Notes under the pieces: model-generated
What the model saw: the letters and a program-made list of their open reading frames with translations, nothing else
Database searches by the model: none
What the model was told of the DNA's origin: nothing
Source of the DNA: JBAXAM01 sp037142515
Lineage (GTDB): Bacteria > Pseudomonadota > Gammaproteobacteria > UBA9339
Direction of reading: 5' to 3'
Length of the DNA stretch: 37,266 nt
Assembly: GCA_037142515.1 (NCBI GenBank)
Contig: JBAXAM010000010.1
Span: 1-37,266, forward strand
Position numbers and translations under genes: made by a program
Shown: piece by piece, positions 7,669 to 17,149 of the stretch
Layout of the letters: the number at the start of each line of letters is the position of its first letter
Position numbering within the stretch: the stretch's first letter is position 1

Positions 7669-9417
7669 CTACGCCTTACTTCGATAATATTTGGCAATTT
7701 TATTTTTCCATGACGCGCTGATAAAACGTTCAGGATAAAATTTTTTTATATGGAGTGCATTGATACAATCAGCGCGATGAATAGCTACTCCGTGTCCTTG
7801 AGTTATGTAGCCAATAATTGTTTCGCCAGGAATTGGTTTGCAGCAGTTAGCAATATGTTTTAATAAATTATCCACGCCGTGAATATTAATATCTGAAGTA
7901 TATTGTTCTTTGATAGTGCGTAATGGTGCTGCGGCAGCGATAGTTTTTTCCTTATTCAGCAATTCATCTACTTGAGGAATACTTCGTTCTTGACTTTGTT
8001 TTTTAAACCAATGAAAAACTTTTGATCGTGCGCGTGAAGTATGCAAAAATCCTAGGCTTGTAGTAAGCCAGTCGCGGCTGGGGCGAGCATCCTTTGATTT
8101 TAATATTTCGATACGATCACCTGTTTTCAGGGTATAAGTTAGGGGCGCAATATTGCCATTAATCTTGGCGCCACAGCAGCGATGACCAAGGTCGCTGTGT
8201 ACGTGATAGGCAAAGTCGATCGGTGTTGCTCCTTGTGGCAAGTCTAAAATATCTCCTTGTGGTGTAAAAACGTAGACACGATCATTAAACATTTGGCGTA
8301 TATCGCTGAGAGCTTTTTCTGATTTAACTACTTCTTGTTGCCAATCCATTACTTGGCGTAACCAAGCAATTTTTGCTTCGTAGTCAACTGGCTGATGTTT
8401 TCCCTCTTTGTATACCCAGTGTGCCGCTATACCGAGTTCAGCTTGTGCATGCATATCATAAGTGCGAATCTGAATTTCAACAATGCGATTTTGTGGTCCG
8501 TAAACAGCTGTATGAATCGAGCAATAACCATTAGGTTTGGGTGAGGCGATATAATCGTCAAATTCATCTGGTAAGTATTGCCAAGCTGTATGCATGTGAC
8601 TTAAAGCAGTATAACAATCAGTTATTGTTGGTACAAAAATACGAATAGCACTAACATCAAAAATCTTTTCAAGACCTACACTTTTGCGCTGCATTTTGCG
8701 GTAAATACTATAAATGTGTTTAATCCGGCCAGTTATTTGAAGATTTTTGATTTGTGTTACAGTTAACACATTTTGTATTTGTGTAATTACTTCTTTGATA
8801 TATTGATCGTGCTCGGGAAAACATTGTTTGAGTGCAGAAGAGATTCGATGATATTTTTCTGGTTCTAAATAACTAAACGCTAAATCCTCAAGCTCCCATT
8901 TAATTTGGGCAATACCCAGGCGATGTGTAAGTGGTGCATAAATTGCCATAGTTTCAGTGGCAAGTTGCTTGCTGGCAGTGCTGCGCAGGGCGCAAAGACG
9001 CTCAGCAAGTTTGATTAACACCACGCGAATATCGTCGACCATTGCCAGTAACATTTTGCGGATATTGTCGATGTTATGTTGGTAGTGAGTGCTAGTAATA
9101 GCTGCTTGATAAAACTCACTGATGCTTGCCATTTGCCTGGCACCATAAATTAACTTAGCAACATGCGGGCCAAAATGTTCAGATACATCTTCAAGCGCTA
9201 ATTCTGCGTGCTGCACGCTGTTGTACAATATTGCAGCAGCCAGCGTGGTGCTATCCAGATGTAAATTGCCCAGTATTTCTGCCATCGCAAAACTCTGAGC
9301 CCAATAAGACTGCTCGGTTAATTGAGCCAGTGAAACAGCTCGATGAATAATATCGTAATCAACTGGTTGAAACTCACTAGCGATTTTTTGCAGCCAAATA
9401 TCTATATTTGAGCACAC
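7669..9417 (-). CDS. relA: GTP pyrophosphokinase RelA lacking the ACT domain
   Basis: 582 residues (E. coli RelA 744). The N-terminal hydrolase-like domain has Tyr65-Asn66 in place of the catalytic His-Asp, so hydrolysis should be dead. The synthetase domain (about 210-340) is intact: RIKHIYSIYRKMQ, EFDDYIASPKPNGY and EIQIRTYDMHAQAELG. The EFDD version (285-288) is the RelA type, unlike the RxKD of SpoT. A TGS domain (about 377-437) and the zinc-finger region (Cys525-Cys526, HRADC) follow. The protein ends at about the position where the ACT/RRM domain should begin. It should make (p)ppGpp from ATP and GTP/GDP, normally on stalled ribosomes. The start is GTG, 4 nt after cpdA, with no strong Shine-Dalgarno. 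Confidence 0.92.
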   Translation of the reverse strand: MCSNIDIWLQKIASEFQPVDYDIIHRAVSLAQLTEQSYWAQSFAMAEILGNLHLDSTTLAAAILYNSVQHAELALEDVSEHFGPHVAKLIYGARQMASISEFYQAAITSTHYQHNIDNIRKMLLAMVDDIRVVLIKLAERLCALRSTASKQLATETMAIYAPLTHRLGIAQIKWELEDLAFSYLEPEKYHRISSALKQCFPEHDQYIKEVITQIQNVLTVTQIKNLQITGRIKHIYSIYRKMQRKSVGLEKIFDVSAIRIFVPTITDCYTALSHMHTAWQYLPDEFDDYIASPKPNGYCSIHTAVYGPQNRIVEIQIRTYDMHAQAELGIAAHWVYKEGKHQPVDYEAKIAWLRQVMDWQQEVVKSEKALSDIRQMFNDRVYVFTPQGDILDLPQGATPIDFAYHVHSDLGHRCCGAKINGNIAPLTYTLKTGDRIEILKSKDARPSRDWLTTSLGFLHTSRARSKVFHWFKKQSQERSIPQVDELLNKEKTIAAAAPLRTIKEQYTSDINIHGVDNLLKHIANCCKPIPGETIIGYITQGHGVAIHRADCINALHIKKFYPERFISASWKNKIAKYYRSKA

Positions 9418-9421
9418 CTAG

Positions 9422-10225
9422 TTAGTATCCTTTGCTGTTCAAATCTGGAACAAATGCATCATTATATTCGATGCGTACTACTTCGGTTTGAAAAGTGCCG
9501 TCTTCATGTAAATCAATCAAGCGATATCCAGGCATTAATGTATCTAACTTAAAATTGTAAGATTGAACTGCGAACTGCCAACTGATTGCTGGAGTGGAGA
9601 GATAAGTTACGCCAAGGCGTAAGATATTGGTTTCTTGGTGAGTATGACCGCAAATTACTGCTTTAATATTGTGATGCTGATCTATAATTTCTAAAAATTG
9701 TGCAGCATTATTGGTCATAATTTTATCGAGCCAATGGCTACCAACCGGTAGTACTGGATGGTGTAAAAAAATAATAATATGTTGCTTGCGGAGGGCTGTT
9801 AAAGCTTTGCGTAAAAAATCCAGTTCTGTCTGTGCAAGCTGTCCACCAACATGTCCTGGCCAATTAGAATTTAAGAATAATATGCTCCAATTGTTCAGAG
9901 TAAACAGTTTGTTGCTATCTTGCGTTGGATCACCAAAAAAATCGGTAAACGTAGACTGATGGTCGTGATTTCCCATAGTTGCAGCAATTTGATAGGGAAA
10001 ATTATGAAAAACTTCTTTAGCTGCTTTATAAGAGGCAAGCGAATAATCTTGCGAAATATCGCCAGTTAGTGCTAGTAAGCTCGGTGGTTTTTTTATAATA
10101 CTATCTGCGACGCTAAACATTACTTGTTGTAAGCTGTGATATGGATTAAAGCCAATTAAATTTGTCTTTGGATCACCAAATAAGTGCATATCAGTGAGTT
10201 GTAAAATCCTTGTATGTTGATTCAT
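9422..10225 (-). CDS. cpdA: 3',5'-cyclic-AMP phosphodiesterase CpdA
   Basis: 267 residues, close to E. coli CpdA (275). The calcineurin-like metallophosphoesterase motifs are all present in order: TDMH (Asp12, His14), TGDIS (Asp56), MGNHDH (Asn86, His87), FLHHP and CGHTHQE. These bind the two-metal centre that hydrolyses cAMP to AMP in the cytoplasm. It probably forms a unit with relA (4-nt gap), which would put two second-messenger enzymes on one transcript. TAAAAT lies 6 nt before the ATG, and GGA 4 nt before it, so both a local promoter and a weak ribosome site are possible. Confidence 0.9.
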   Translation of the reverse strand: MNQHTRILQLTDMHLFGDPKTNLIGFNPYHSLQQVMFSVADSIIKKPPSLLALTGDISQDYSLASYKAAKEVFHNFPYQIAATMGNHDHQSTFTDFFGDPTQDSNKLFTLNNWSILFLNSNWPGHVGGQLAQTELDFLRKALTALRKQHIIIFLHHPVLPVGSHWLDKIMTNNAAQFLEIIDQHHNIKAVICGHTHQETNILRLGVTYLSTPAISWQFAVQSYNFKLDTLMPGYRLIDLHEDGTFQTEVVRIEYNDAFVPDLNSKGY

Positions 10226-10243
10226 TTGTCCATTTTAATATAA

Positions 10244-11545
10244 TTATTTAGGATTTTCCAAACTTAACTGTCCAGTATTATAGTCATAAGCAAATATCTC
10301 AGCATAGCGCCCCCATTCAATGACCACCCGTTGGACTTCCTTGGCGGCATCCTCACTTAGATAATCTTCAAGTTCACTCAAAAAACGTTCTTCACTGGCA
10401 CGATGTTCGGGGCGTTCGTCTAAAACTCGGCGTATATAGCGTGCTAGTGGTACATAACTAAGCAAGTGGTTGGCGAAGATTTTTTTGCGTTCCAAAATAT
10501 CTGCATCAGCGAAAGCTTTACCAGCAGCGTTGAGCTCGATATCACCTTTTGACACTTGGGCAAAGCGCAATATTTCAAGCGTTTCAGTAATTGGAAATAG
10601 GTCGTCGATATCTAAATGTAATTCATCTGCTAGAATTGGTAAATCGACTTTTTTGTCGAGATACTCCGGCTCGTAAAGTTTGTCGAGCAAACCCGTAATC
10701 TCAGAAATTTGCACGTTGGGTAGGCGATAACCAAGATTAATAGTTTTGTAACGGTATGCAGCACCAACGTCAGTAGCGGAAGTTGTCATAAAAGTATAAA
10801 CATTATCGATTAGTGGGCGGAATTTTGGGTTTTGATCATTACGTGGATGAGGTATATCCACTGCTAATTCGTTGTTTATATGTCCAGGGGTGCTATCAAA
10901 AACAACAATCCTATCGGCTAGTGAGGCCGCTTCTTCTATGTTATGCGTTACTAGTAAAATAGTTTTGATATTAGTTTTTTTTGACTGCCACAAATCGAGT
11001 AAGTCGCTGCGTAAGTTATCAGCAGTCAATACATCTAGCGAGGAAAAAGGTTCATCCATAAGTAGTACATCTGGATTGACTACTAGGGCTCGAGCAAATC
11101 CTACACGTTGACGCATGCCTCCGGATAGCTCCTTCGGATAAGCTGATTCAAAACCATCCAGACCAACAATATCAATGGCTTTAAGCGAACGTGTGCGGCG
11201 TTCATTTTTTGGAACTCGTAGTGCCTCCAGCCCAAGCTCTACATTTTGTAATACGGTGAGCCACGGCATTAAAGCGAAACTTTGAAATACCATTGCTAAA
11301 CCCTCGGCTGGAGCAGTAATGAGCTTGCCGCGATAGATTATTTCACCAGCAGATGGCTTGATTAGGCCGGCAATAATACGCATTAATGTAGATTTGCCAG
11401 ATCCAGATTTACCCAAAATGGCTGTAATTTCGCCTTCGTGTAGATCAAGATTAATATCATCAAGTACCAACAAATCTTGATGATCATTTTGCTTGAATGA
11501 TTTTTTTATATTTTTAACTTGAATAATTGGCTGTATATTACTCAT
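10244..11545 (-). CDS. NitT/TauT-type ABC importer ATPase with C-terminal AAA-associated domain
   Basis: 433 residues. The N-terminal ATPase (1-250) has Walker A GKSGSGKST (45-53), the Q-loop at FQSF (88), signature SGGMRQR (141-147), Walker B LLMDEP (161-166) and the switch His in LVTHN. This layout belongs to the nitrate/sulfonate/taurine importer group. Residues about 290-433 form a mostly helical extension of the AAA-associated type found in some members of this group. It energises the permease encoded 12 nt upstream. No periplasmic binding protein is encoded nearby, so the substrate is unknown. Confidence 0.9.
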   Translation of the reverse strand: MSNIQPIIQVKNIKKSFKQNDHQDLLVLDDINLDLHEGEITAILGKSGSGKSTLMRIIAGLIKPSAGEIIYRGKLITAPAEGLAMVFQSFALMPWLTVLQNVELGLEALRVPKNERRTRSLKAIDIVGLDGFESAYPKELSGGMRQRVGFARALVVNPDVLLMDEPFSSLDVLTADNLRSDLLDLWQSKKTNIKTILLVTHNIEEAASLADRIVVFDSTPGHINNELAVDIPHPRNDQNPKFRPLIDNVYTFMTTSATDVGAAYRYKTINLGYRLPNVQISEITGLLDKLYEPEYLDKKVDLPILADELHLDIDDLFPITETLEILRFAQVSKGDIELNAAGKAFADADILERKKIFANHLLSYVPLARYIRRVLDERPEHRASEERFLSELEDYLSEDAAKEVQRVVIEWGRYAEIFAYDYNTGQLSLENPK

Positions 11546-11557
11546 AAGTTGCTCGTT

Positions 11558-13300
11558 TTAATCTGATTGAAATTTTCTAACTGCAATATTGTAAAGTGGG
11601 CGCCAAAATAGGCGGTTAATTAGTAATACTATTATGCACATCGCTATTGTACCTGAAATAATTCTTGGAAAATCGCCGTGTGCAGATTGCTGTTGAATAT
11701 ATGCACCAAGACCAGTTGCGTGTAGTTTTACTGTCCCCCAGTTGATGGCTTCAGCAGCTATGCTTGCGTTCCAAGCGCCACCAGTTGCGCTAATTGCTCC
11801 AGTAATAAAAGATGGCGCAATTCCTGGTAAAATAAAACGGCGCCACCAGAGAAAGCCGGTTACTTTAAAGTTAGCTGCAGCAAGTTTTAGTTCTTTGGGT
11901 AAGGCGCTCGCACCAGCTATAACATTGAAGAGAATATACCACTGAGTTCCGAGTACCATTAAAGGTGCAACCCAAACTTCTACGTTGAGTTTGAAAGTTA
12001 TTATTAACATTGCAACTGTTGGAAATAATAGGTTGATAGGGAACGCCACGGCAAATTGTATGATTGGCTGTATAATAGCCGTTATTTTTGGTCGCAGGCC
12101 TATCCATACGCCAATTGGTACCCAGATTAGTGATGCTAAAAAAATCATGCTTATTATGCGAATACTGGTGAAGATTCCAAGCCACATAATATGTTTGGCT
12201 TCAGTAAAAGTAATGGTGGTGAAGATAAAGCGACCGACAAAAAATAATGCTCCAGCGGTTACCAGAGTAATAGTGAAATAGTAAAATCCAATAAAGAATT
12301 TCGATGTTTTTTTGGTGGCAGAAGGACTTGTTTTGGCGCTTACTGTGAGTATTGGCAGGTTAATTAATAGGCTGCCAATATTGCTAAACCAAGAGCTGGT
12401 TGAGCGCAAAAGTTTTGTTTGTTGGAATAAATTAACTATCCAAGCGCGCGGTGGCTTGGCGTCATCGTCTTGCGCTTCTTTAAATTTTTCCGCCCAATAA
12501 ATAAGTGGGCGAAATAGCAGTTGATCATAGAGAAAAATCACTATTAACATGCAGCAAATGGCGTAAACAATAGCTCCGCTGTTTTTTTGGGCAATAGCGA
12601 GAGCGATATAAGATCCAACGCCAGGCAGGGTAATGTCTTGGTTGGCTAAAGAAATTACCTCACAGGCAACAACGAAAAACCAGCTGCTTGATGTTGATAT
12701 CATTATATTCCACAATAATCCTGGCATAGAAAACGGTACTTCTACGCGCCAAAAGCACTGCCAGGCTGATAAACGAAAAGCACGTGCGGCTTCTTTCAAG
12801 TTGTTGGGAACGGTTTTTACTCCTTGGTAAAAACTTAAAGTCATATTCCATACTTGTGCGGTAAAAATGCCAAAAATGGCGGCGCATTCTGGCCCGAATA
12901 TGCTATTTGAGAAGATGAAAATAAAAAATGGAGCCGCAATTGCAAGGAAGCTTAAGACTGGTACTGATTGTAAAACATCAACGGCTGGAATAATCAAGCG
13001 CTCTGCGTGTTTGTTTTTTGCTGCCCAAGCGCCAAATATAAAAGTAAAGACTAATGAGAAAAAAAGGGCGATAAATAAGCGTAAAGTAGTGCGGAGAGCA
13101 TATGTTGGTAAATAAATAGGATCGAGTGATATTGGAATAGTGTCGCCAAGGTGATAGGGCGCAATCATTTGTTTGGCGTGCCAAGCCAACAAAATTATGC
13201 CAGCAAAAACCAAAACCATAGCAATTATGTCCCAGTAATTAGGGATAGACCAAGTTGTGACCTCGTTTTTTGTGTAAGTTGGTTTAATCCGTAAGGCCAT
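11558..13300 (-). CDS. Fused double permease of a NitT/TauT-type ABC importer
   Basis: 580 residues made of two tandem BPD_transp_1 permease units. Each has its own EAA loop, which contacts the ATPase: NNLKEAARAFRLSAWQCFWR at about 167-186 and KELKLAAANFKVTGFLWWRR in the second half. Each half has about six hydrophobic segments. A hydrophilic linker at about 270-310 joins them. One polypeptide would therefore supply the complete membrane channel for the downstream ATPase. The substrate cannot be told from sequence. The gene diverges from higBA with a 100-bp gap. Confidence 0.9.
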   Translation of the reverse strand: MALRIKPTYTKNEVTTWSIPNYWDIIAMVLVFAGIILLAWHAKQMIAPYHLGDTIPISLDPIYLPTYALRTTLRLFIALFFSLVFTFIFGAWAAKNKHAERLIIPAVDVLQSVPVLSFLAIAAPFFIFIFSNSIFGPECAAIFGIFTAQVWNMTLSFYQGVKTVPNNLKEAARAFRLSAWQCFWRVEVPFSMPGLLWNIMISTSSSWFFVVACEVISLANQDITLPGVGSYIALAIAQKNSGAIVYAICCMLIVIFLYDQLLFRPLIYWAEKFKEAQDDDAKPPRAWIVNLFQQTKLLRSTSSWFSNIGSLLINLPILTVSAKTSPSATKKTSKFFIGFYYFTITLVTAGALFFVGRFIFTTITFTEAKHIMWLGIFTSIRIISMIFLASLIWVPIGVWIGLRPKITAIIQPIIQFAVAFPINLLFPTVAMLIITFKLNVEVWVAPLMVLGTQWYILFNVIAGASALPKELKLAAANFKVTGFLWWRRFILPGIAPSFITGAISATGGAWNASIAAEAINWGTVKLHATGLGAYIQQQSAHGDFPRIISGTIAMCIIVLLINRLFWRPLYNIAVRKFQSD

Positions 13301-13366
13301 GAGACTCTACTTTTAGTGCCTATTATCCCCAAACTTATACCTAATTTAGCCGCGTGGCAAGCACTA

Positions 13367-13400
13367 TTGTTACGCATAACGTTATGCGTTATAATGAGGT
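13367..13400 (+). promoter_or_regulatory. higBA promoter with palindromic operator filling the spacer
   Basis: TTGTTA (13367-13372), 17 nt, consensus TATAAT (13390-13395), then 5 nt to the GTG start. A perfect 18-bp palindrome, ACGCATAACGTTATGCGT (13372-13389), fills the spacer exactly, so a bound HigA dimer would block RNA polymerase. The predicted transcript starts at or within the GTG codon. Confidence 0.7.
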
Positions 13401-13682
13401 GTGATTCTAAACTTTAAATGCAAAGAAACAGAAAAAATATATGAAGGTATTGTTTCGTTAGAGTTGCCTGGAGATATTCAACATGTCGCTCGACGAAAGC
13501 TCCGTATATTAAATAATGCAAAAAAGTTAAATGATTTAATGATTACACCTAGTAACTGTTTAGAAGTATTAAAAGGGTTTCGAAAAGATGAATATAGTAT
13601 AAGGGTTAACAAGCAGTGGCGTGTTTGTTTTACATGGGAAAATGGCCATGTTTGTGACGTAAAAATAGAAGATTATCATTAG
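13401..13682 (+). CDS. higB: HigB-type RelE-superfamily toxin
   Basis: 93 residues. It has the HigB pattern: an N-terminal FKCKETEKIYEG, a helix ending VARRKLRILNNAKKLNDL, then PSNCLEVLKG, YSIRVNKQWRVCFTWENG and a terminal VKIEDYH. The Arg in RVNKQWRVCF and the His/Tyr at the C-terminus are the usual ribonuclease positions. HigB cleaves mRNA on the ribosome. The toxin precedes its antitoxin, the usual hig order. The start is GTG; no in-frame ATG exists before the conserved region ends. There is no usable Shine-Dalgarno (GAGG lies 1 nt from the GTG). Confidence 0.88.
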   Translation: MILNFKCKETEKIYEGIVSLELPGDIQHVARRKLRILNNAKKLNDLMITPSNCLEVLKGFRKDEYSIRVNKQWRVCFTWENGHVCDVKIEDYH

Positions 13683-13697
13683 TTAAGTGGAGTTAAT

Positions 13698-14000
13698 ATG
13701 AAAAGATTAGCGAATATCCATCCAGGTGAGGTTTTATTAGAAGAATTTTTAAAGCCATTAAAAATAAGCCAAAACGCGTTGGCTAAAGATATATGTGTAT
13801 CGCCACGGCGTATTAATGAAATAATTCAGAGCAAGCGTTCTATAACTGCAGATACTGATCTGCGTTTTTCACGTGCTTTTGGAACATCTGAGGGTTTTTG
13901 GCTTGGTTTACAGGCTGACTATGATTTAGAAGAGAAGCGTTCAATGATTGGTGATGTCTTAAAAAAAATACATAAATTAGACCGTATTTGTTACGCTTAA
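13698..14000 (+). CDS. higA: HigA-type XRE antitoxin
   Basis: 100 residues. The N-terminus HPGEVLLEEFLKPLKISQNA and the helix-turn-helix with VSPRRINEIIQSKRSITADT are the HigA/VapI signature, followed by a C-terminal helix (FWLGLQADYDLE). It neutralises HigB and should bind the palindrome at 13372-13389 to repress the operon. It starts 15 nt after higB with a good Shine-Dalgarno (GTGGAG, 5 nt before ATG), in contrast to the leaderless-looking toxin gene. Confidence 0.92.
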   Translation: MKRLANIHPGEVLLEEFLKPLKISQNALAKDICVSPRRINEIIQSKRSITADTDLRFSRAFGTSEGFWLGLQADYDLEEKRSMIGDVLKKIHKLDRICYA

Positions 14001-14052
14001 TTTGACATTTAGCTTTAGGCTGCAATCGACCTCTAGAAATATACGACTATCT

Positions 14053-15204
14053 TCAAAGAGGTTTCGCACCATCCTCGAGGATGGCAAGATACTTTCGATA
14101 TAGATATATTTTATCTCGTTTTTTTCCACTTATTTCCTCCAGAATACCAAGCTCTACCATATGGATGAGGGCGCTTCTTGCAGTGGGCGCTGTCATATCT
14201 AATTCATTTGCAAGTAGTGGAACTGTTACCTGTGGTAACCGCTTCATGTATTCCAATGTTTGCTCACAAGAAAACCTTGCTCGCCCCAGTTTTTCTATCT
14301 TTTTACAATCTTTCTCAAAAAGATTACTAATTAGACTTGTTGTATTAACCGCTTGTTTTGCAGACTTATGTACTCCATCTAAAAAAAATTCCAACCACGT
14401 TTCCCAAGTTCCATGCATACGAACCTCTTGGAGTAATTCATAATAAACATGGCGATTTTGTTTTAGATATAGACTTAGGTACAAGATTGGCTCATCTAAC
14501 ATTCCGCTATTACACAGCAACAGCGTAATTAGTAATCTGCCAAGCCTACCATTACCATCTAAAAATGGATGTATGGTTTCAAATTGAACATGAGCAAGCC
14601 CTGTTTTAATTAAAATCGGCAAGCTATCATAGTGCAGAAAATTTTCAAAATTAGCTAAACACTGATTTAACTTATCAACTGGTGGAGGTACAAATAACGC
14701 ATTACCTGGTCTGGTCCCACCAATCCAATTTTGCGAACGTCTGAATTCTCCTGGTAGCTTTCCTGATCCACGACCTCCAGAAAGTAATACGCTATGAATT
14801 TCTCTAAGCAACCTAAGAGACAATGGAAATCCTCCTTTTAGCCTATCAAGTCCATATTTAATTGCTTTGACATAATTAGATACCTCTTCGACATCTTTAG
14901 ATGACACAGTTGGTTTTTGATGGTGCTCAAACAACATAAGGTCTGAAAAGGAGCTTTGCGTACCTTCAATTTGGCTTGAAAGAAGTGCTTCCTTACGAAC
15001 ATACATATAAATAAACAGTGAAGTATTTGGAATAGATTTATGAATGCTATTTAATTCAGCGAGTGCTTGTGTCGCTTTTTCAAGATAAGGATAGATTTTT
15101 GCTAAATCCACAGGTGGTTTTGGTGGCAATGGAGAAGGCACATAAGTTTTATACGACTCTCCTGCTACTTTTTGCGTAATGTAATTTCCTGCCTTTTTAT
15201 TCAT
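14053..15204 (-). CDS. Fic-family protein adenylyltransferase with winged-helix C-terminus
   Basis: 383 residues. The Fic core motif HPFLDGNGRLGR is complete at 212-223 (His212 catalytic, Asn/Gly/Arg nucleotide loop), so transfer of AMP from ATP to a target hydroxyl is expected. An N-terminal inhibitory helix with SSQIEG (Ser76-xxx-Glu80-Gly81) marks it as a class II, self-inhibited Fic enzyme. The last about 80 residues look like a winged helix (LLANELDMTAPTARSALIHM). It follows higBA convergently (52-bp gap) in what looks like an accessory insertion before mnmG. No secretion signal is seen; whether targets are bacterial or host is unknown. Confidence 0.9.
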   Translation of the reverse strand: MNKKAGNYITQKVAGESYKTYVPSPLPPKPPVDLAKIYPYLEKATQALAELNSIHKSIPNTSLFIYMYVRKEALLSSQIEGTQSSFSDLMLFEHHQKPTVSSKDVEEVSNYVKAIKYGLDRLKGGFPLSLRLLREIHSVLLSGGRGSGKLPGEFRRSQNWIGGTRPGNALFVPPPVDKLNQCLANFENFLHYDSLPILIKTGLAHVQFETIHPFLDGNGRLGRLLITLLLCNSGMLDEPILYLSLYLKQNRHVYYELLQEVRMHGTWETWLEFFLDGVHKSAKQAVNTTSLISNLFEKDCKKIEKLGRARFSCEQTLEYMKRLPQVTVPLLANELDMTAPTARSALIHMVELGILEEISGKKRDKIYLYRKYLAILEDGAKPL

Positions 15205-15306
15205 ATCTATTTTTTCTTAGTTGTATTGATAAAGAAAAGATAACATATTAATTTTTCTTAATCAATGTTTCCTCGACCATCGAGTAGGAATTTGATAATG
15301 TAAGTT

Positions 15307-17136
15307 ATGGGAATTTTACAAAATTGCTTTGACGTTATTGTAGTTGGAGGAGGGCACGCTGGTATTGAAGCTGCTCATGTTTGCGCGCGTATGGGCGCAA
15401 AGGTTTTGCTACTTACCCATAATATTGCGACAATTGGTGAGATGTCGTGTAATCCTTCTATTGGTGGTATTGGTAAAGGCCATCTGGTGAAGGAAATCGA
15501 TGCGCTTGGTGGTATCATGGCTTGCGCAGCCGATTTATCTGGTATTCAGTTTCGTACTCTAAATGCTAGCAAAGGACCTGCAGTTCGTGCCACGCGCGCG
15601 CAGGTTGATCGCATTCTCTATAAGCAGGCGGTGCGTAATTTTCTTGAAAATCAGCCAAATCTTCTAATTCTGCAGCAAACTGTAGACGAACTAATTATTG
15701 AGCAAAATCGTATTACCGGCGTTGTTACAAATATTGATCTAAAGTTTAGAGCTCGAGCAGTTATTTTAGCTGTTGGTACTTTTTTAAATGGTAAGATTCA
15801 TATTGGTTTAAACAGTCTTCAAGGTGGGCGCGCGGGCGATCCAGCGTCGATTTCTTTAGCTGGTTTTTTGCGCTCACTTGGTTTAAATGTCGGTCGACTT
15901 AAAACTGGGACGCCACCGCGAATTGCTGGTAGTACCATTGATTATAGCCAGTTAATAGAACAACATAGCGACGATCCTCAACCAGTGTTTTCGTTTTTAG
16001 GCAATGTAAGCAAGCATCCGCCTCAAATGAGTTGTTTTATAGCTCGTACCAACGAATGTACGCATGAAATCATTCGCAAGAATTTGGATCGTTCGCCTCT
16101 TTTTACCGGAGTAATTGAAGGAATCGGCCCGCGCTACTGTCCTTCAATTGAAGATAAGGTAGTTCGCTTTCCTGATAGGGCTTCACATCAAATTTTTCTT
16201 GAACCTGAGGGGCTTACGACTAATGAGATTTATCCAAACGGTATTTCGACGAGTCTGCCGTTTGATGTCCAGATAGAGTTAGTGCGCAGCATGCAGGGTT
16301 TAGAGAATGCACATTTAATTAGACCAGGTTATGCTATTGAGTATGATTTTTTTGATCCGCGTGATTTGCAACCAACTTTTGAAACCAAAACAATTAGCGG
16401 GCTATTTTTTGCGGGACAAACAAATGGTACTACTGGTTATGAAGAAGCGGCTGCACAAGGTTTAATTGCCGGAATTAACGCTGCTTTGCAGGTGCAGGAA
16501 AAAGAGCCATGGTATCCTCGTCGTAGTGAGGCATACATTGGTGTGATGCTCGATGATTTGCTAACGCGTGGTACTACTGAACCATACCGAATGTTCACTA
16601 GTCGAGCTGAGTATCGTTTATTGCTACGTGAAGATAATGCCGATTTGCGTTTAACTGCTATAGGTTACCGCTTGGCCGTTGTTGATGAGCATCGGTATAG
16701 TATCTTTTCGGAAAAGCAAGAGGCGATTGAGCGCGAAAAGAATAGATTGAAAAATATTTGGATTCGGCCTGATATCCTGCATGAGCGCGAATATAGCGCT
16801 CTAGAGCTGCTGCGTTGGCCAAAAATTAATTATTTGCAAATGGTAGAGCATGGTTTTATTACTAAAGAGGTCGCGCAAGATGTTTTTGAGCAAGTAGAAA
16901 TTCAAATGAAGTACCAAGGTTATATTGAAAGGCAATTGCTCGAGATTAAGCGTCATAGCAAGCATGCCGAAACCAAGATACCAGGAAACTTCGATTATGA
17001 CGCAATTAAGAGTCTGTCCAATGAGGTTCGGCAAAAATTAAAAGCCCACCGTCCGGTCACAATTGGCCAGGCGTCACGTATCTCTGGAGTTACTCCAGCA
17101 GCAATATCTGTTTTGTTGGTTTACCTCAAAATATAA
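15307..17136 (+). CDS. mnmG: tRNA uridine-34 carboxymethylaminomethyl modification enzyme MnmG
   Basis: 609 residues (E. coli 629). An FAD enzyme that with MnmE makes cmnm5U at the wobble position of tRNAs for Gln, Lys, Glu, Leu and Arg. Seen: dinucleotide-binding GGGHAGIEAA (14-23), CNPSIGGIGKGHLVKE, KTGTPPRI and the FAD site FAGQTNGTTGYEEAAAQG, plus the C-terminal helical domain. The ATG fixes an N-terminus that matches the family, yet has no close Shine-Dalgarno; GATAAT (15294-15299) lies 7 nt upstream. The usual neighbour rsmG is absent; a tRNA-Gln(UUG), a substrate of this enzyme, follows 51 bp downstream. Confidence 0.97.
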   Translation: MGILQNCFDVIVVGGGHAGIEAAHVCARMGAKVLLLTHNIATIGEMSCNPSIGGIGKGHLVKEIDALGGIMACAADLSGIQFRTLNASKGPAVRATRAQVDRILYKQAVRNFLENQPNLLILQQTVDELIIEQNRITGVVTNIDLKFRARAVILAVGTFLNGKIHIGLNSLQGGRAGDPASISLAGFLRSLGLNVGRLKTGTPPRIAGSTIDYSQLIEQHSDDPQPVFSFLGNVSKHPPQMSCFIARTNECTHEIIRKNLDRSPLFTGVIEGIGPRYCPSIEDKVVRFPDRASHQIFLEPEGLTTNEIYPNGISTSLPFDVQIELVRSMQGLENAHLIRPGYAIEYDFFDPRDLQPTFETKTISGLFFAGQTNGTTGYEEAAAQGLIAGINAALQVQEKEPWYPRRSEAYIGVMLDDLLTRGTTEPYRMFTSRAEYRLLLREDNADLRLTAIGYRLAVVDEHRYSIFSEKQEAIEREKNRLKNIWIRPDILHEREYSALELLRWPKINYLQMVEHGFITKEVAQDVFEQVEIQMKYQGYIERQLLEIKRHSKHAETKIPGNFDYDAIKSLSNEVRQKLKAHRPVTIGQASRISGVTPAAISVLLVYLKI

Positions 17137-17149
17137 CATTAAAATATAA

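Noticed and set aside
11871..12185. 104-codon minus-strand frame inside the permease gene
   Set aside because: It overlaps the well-conserved permease fully in another frame, has scattered low-complexity composition and no start signal.
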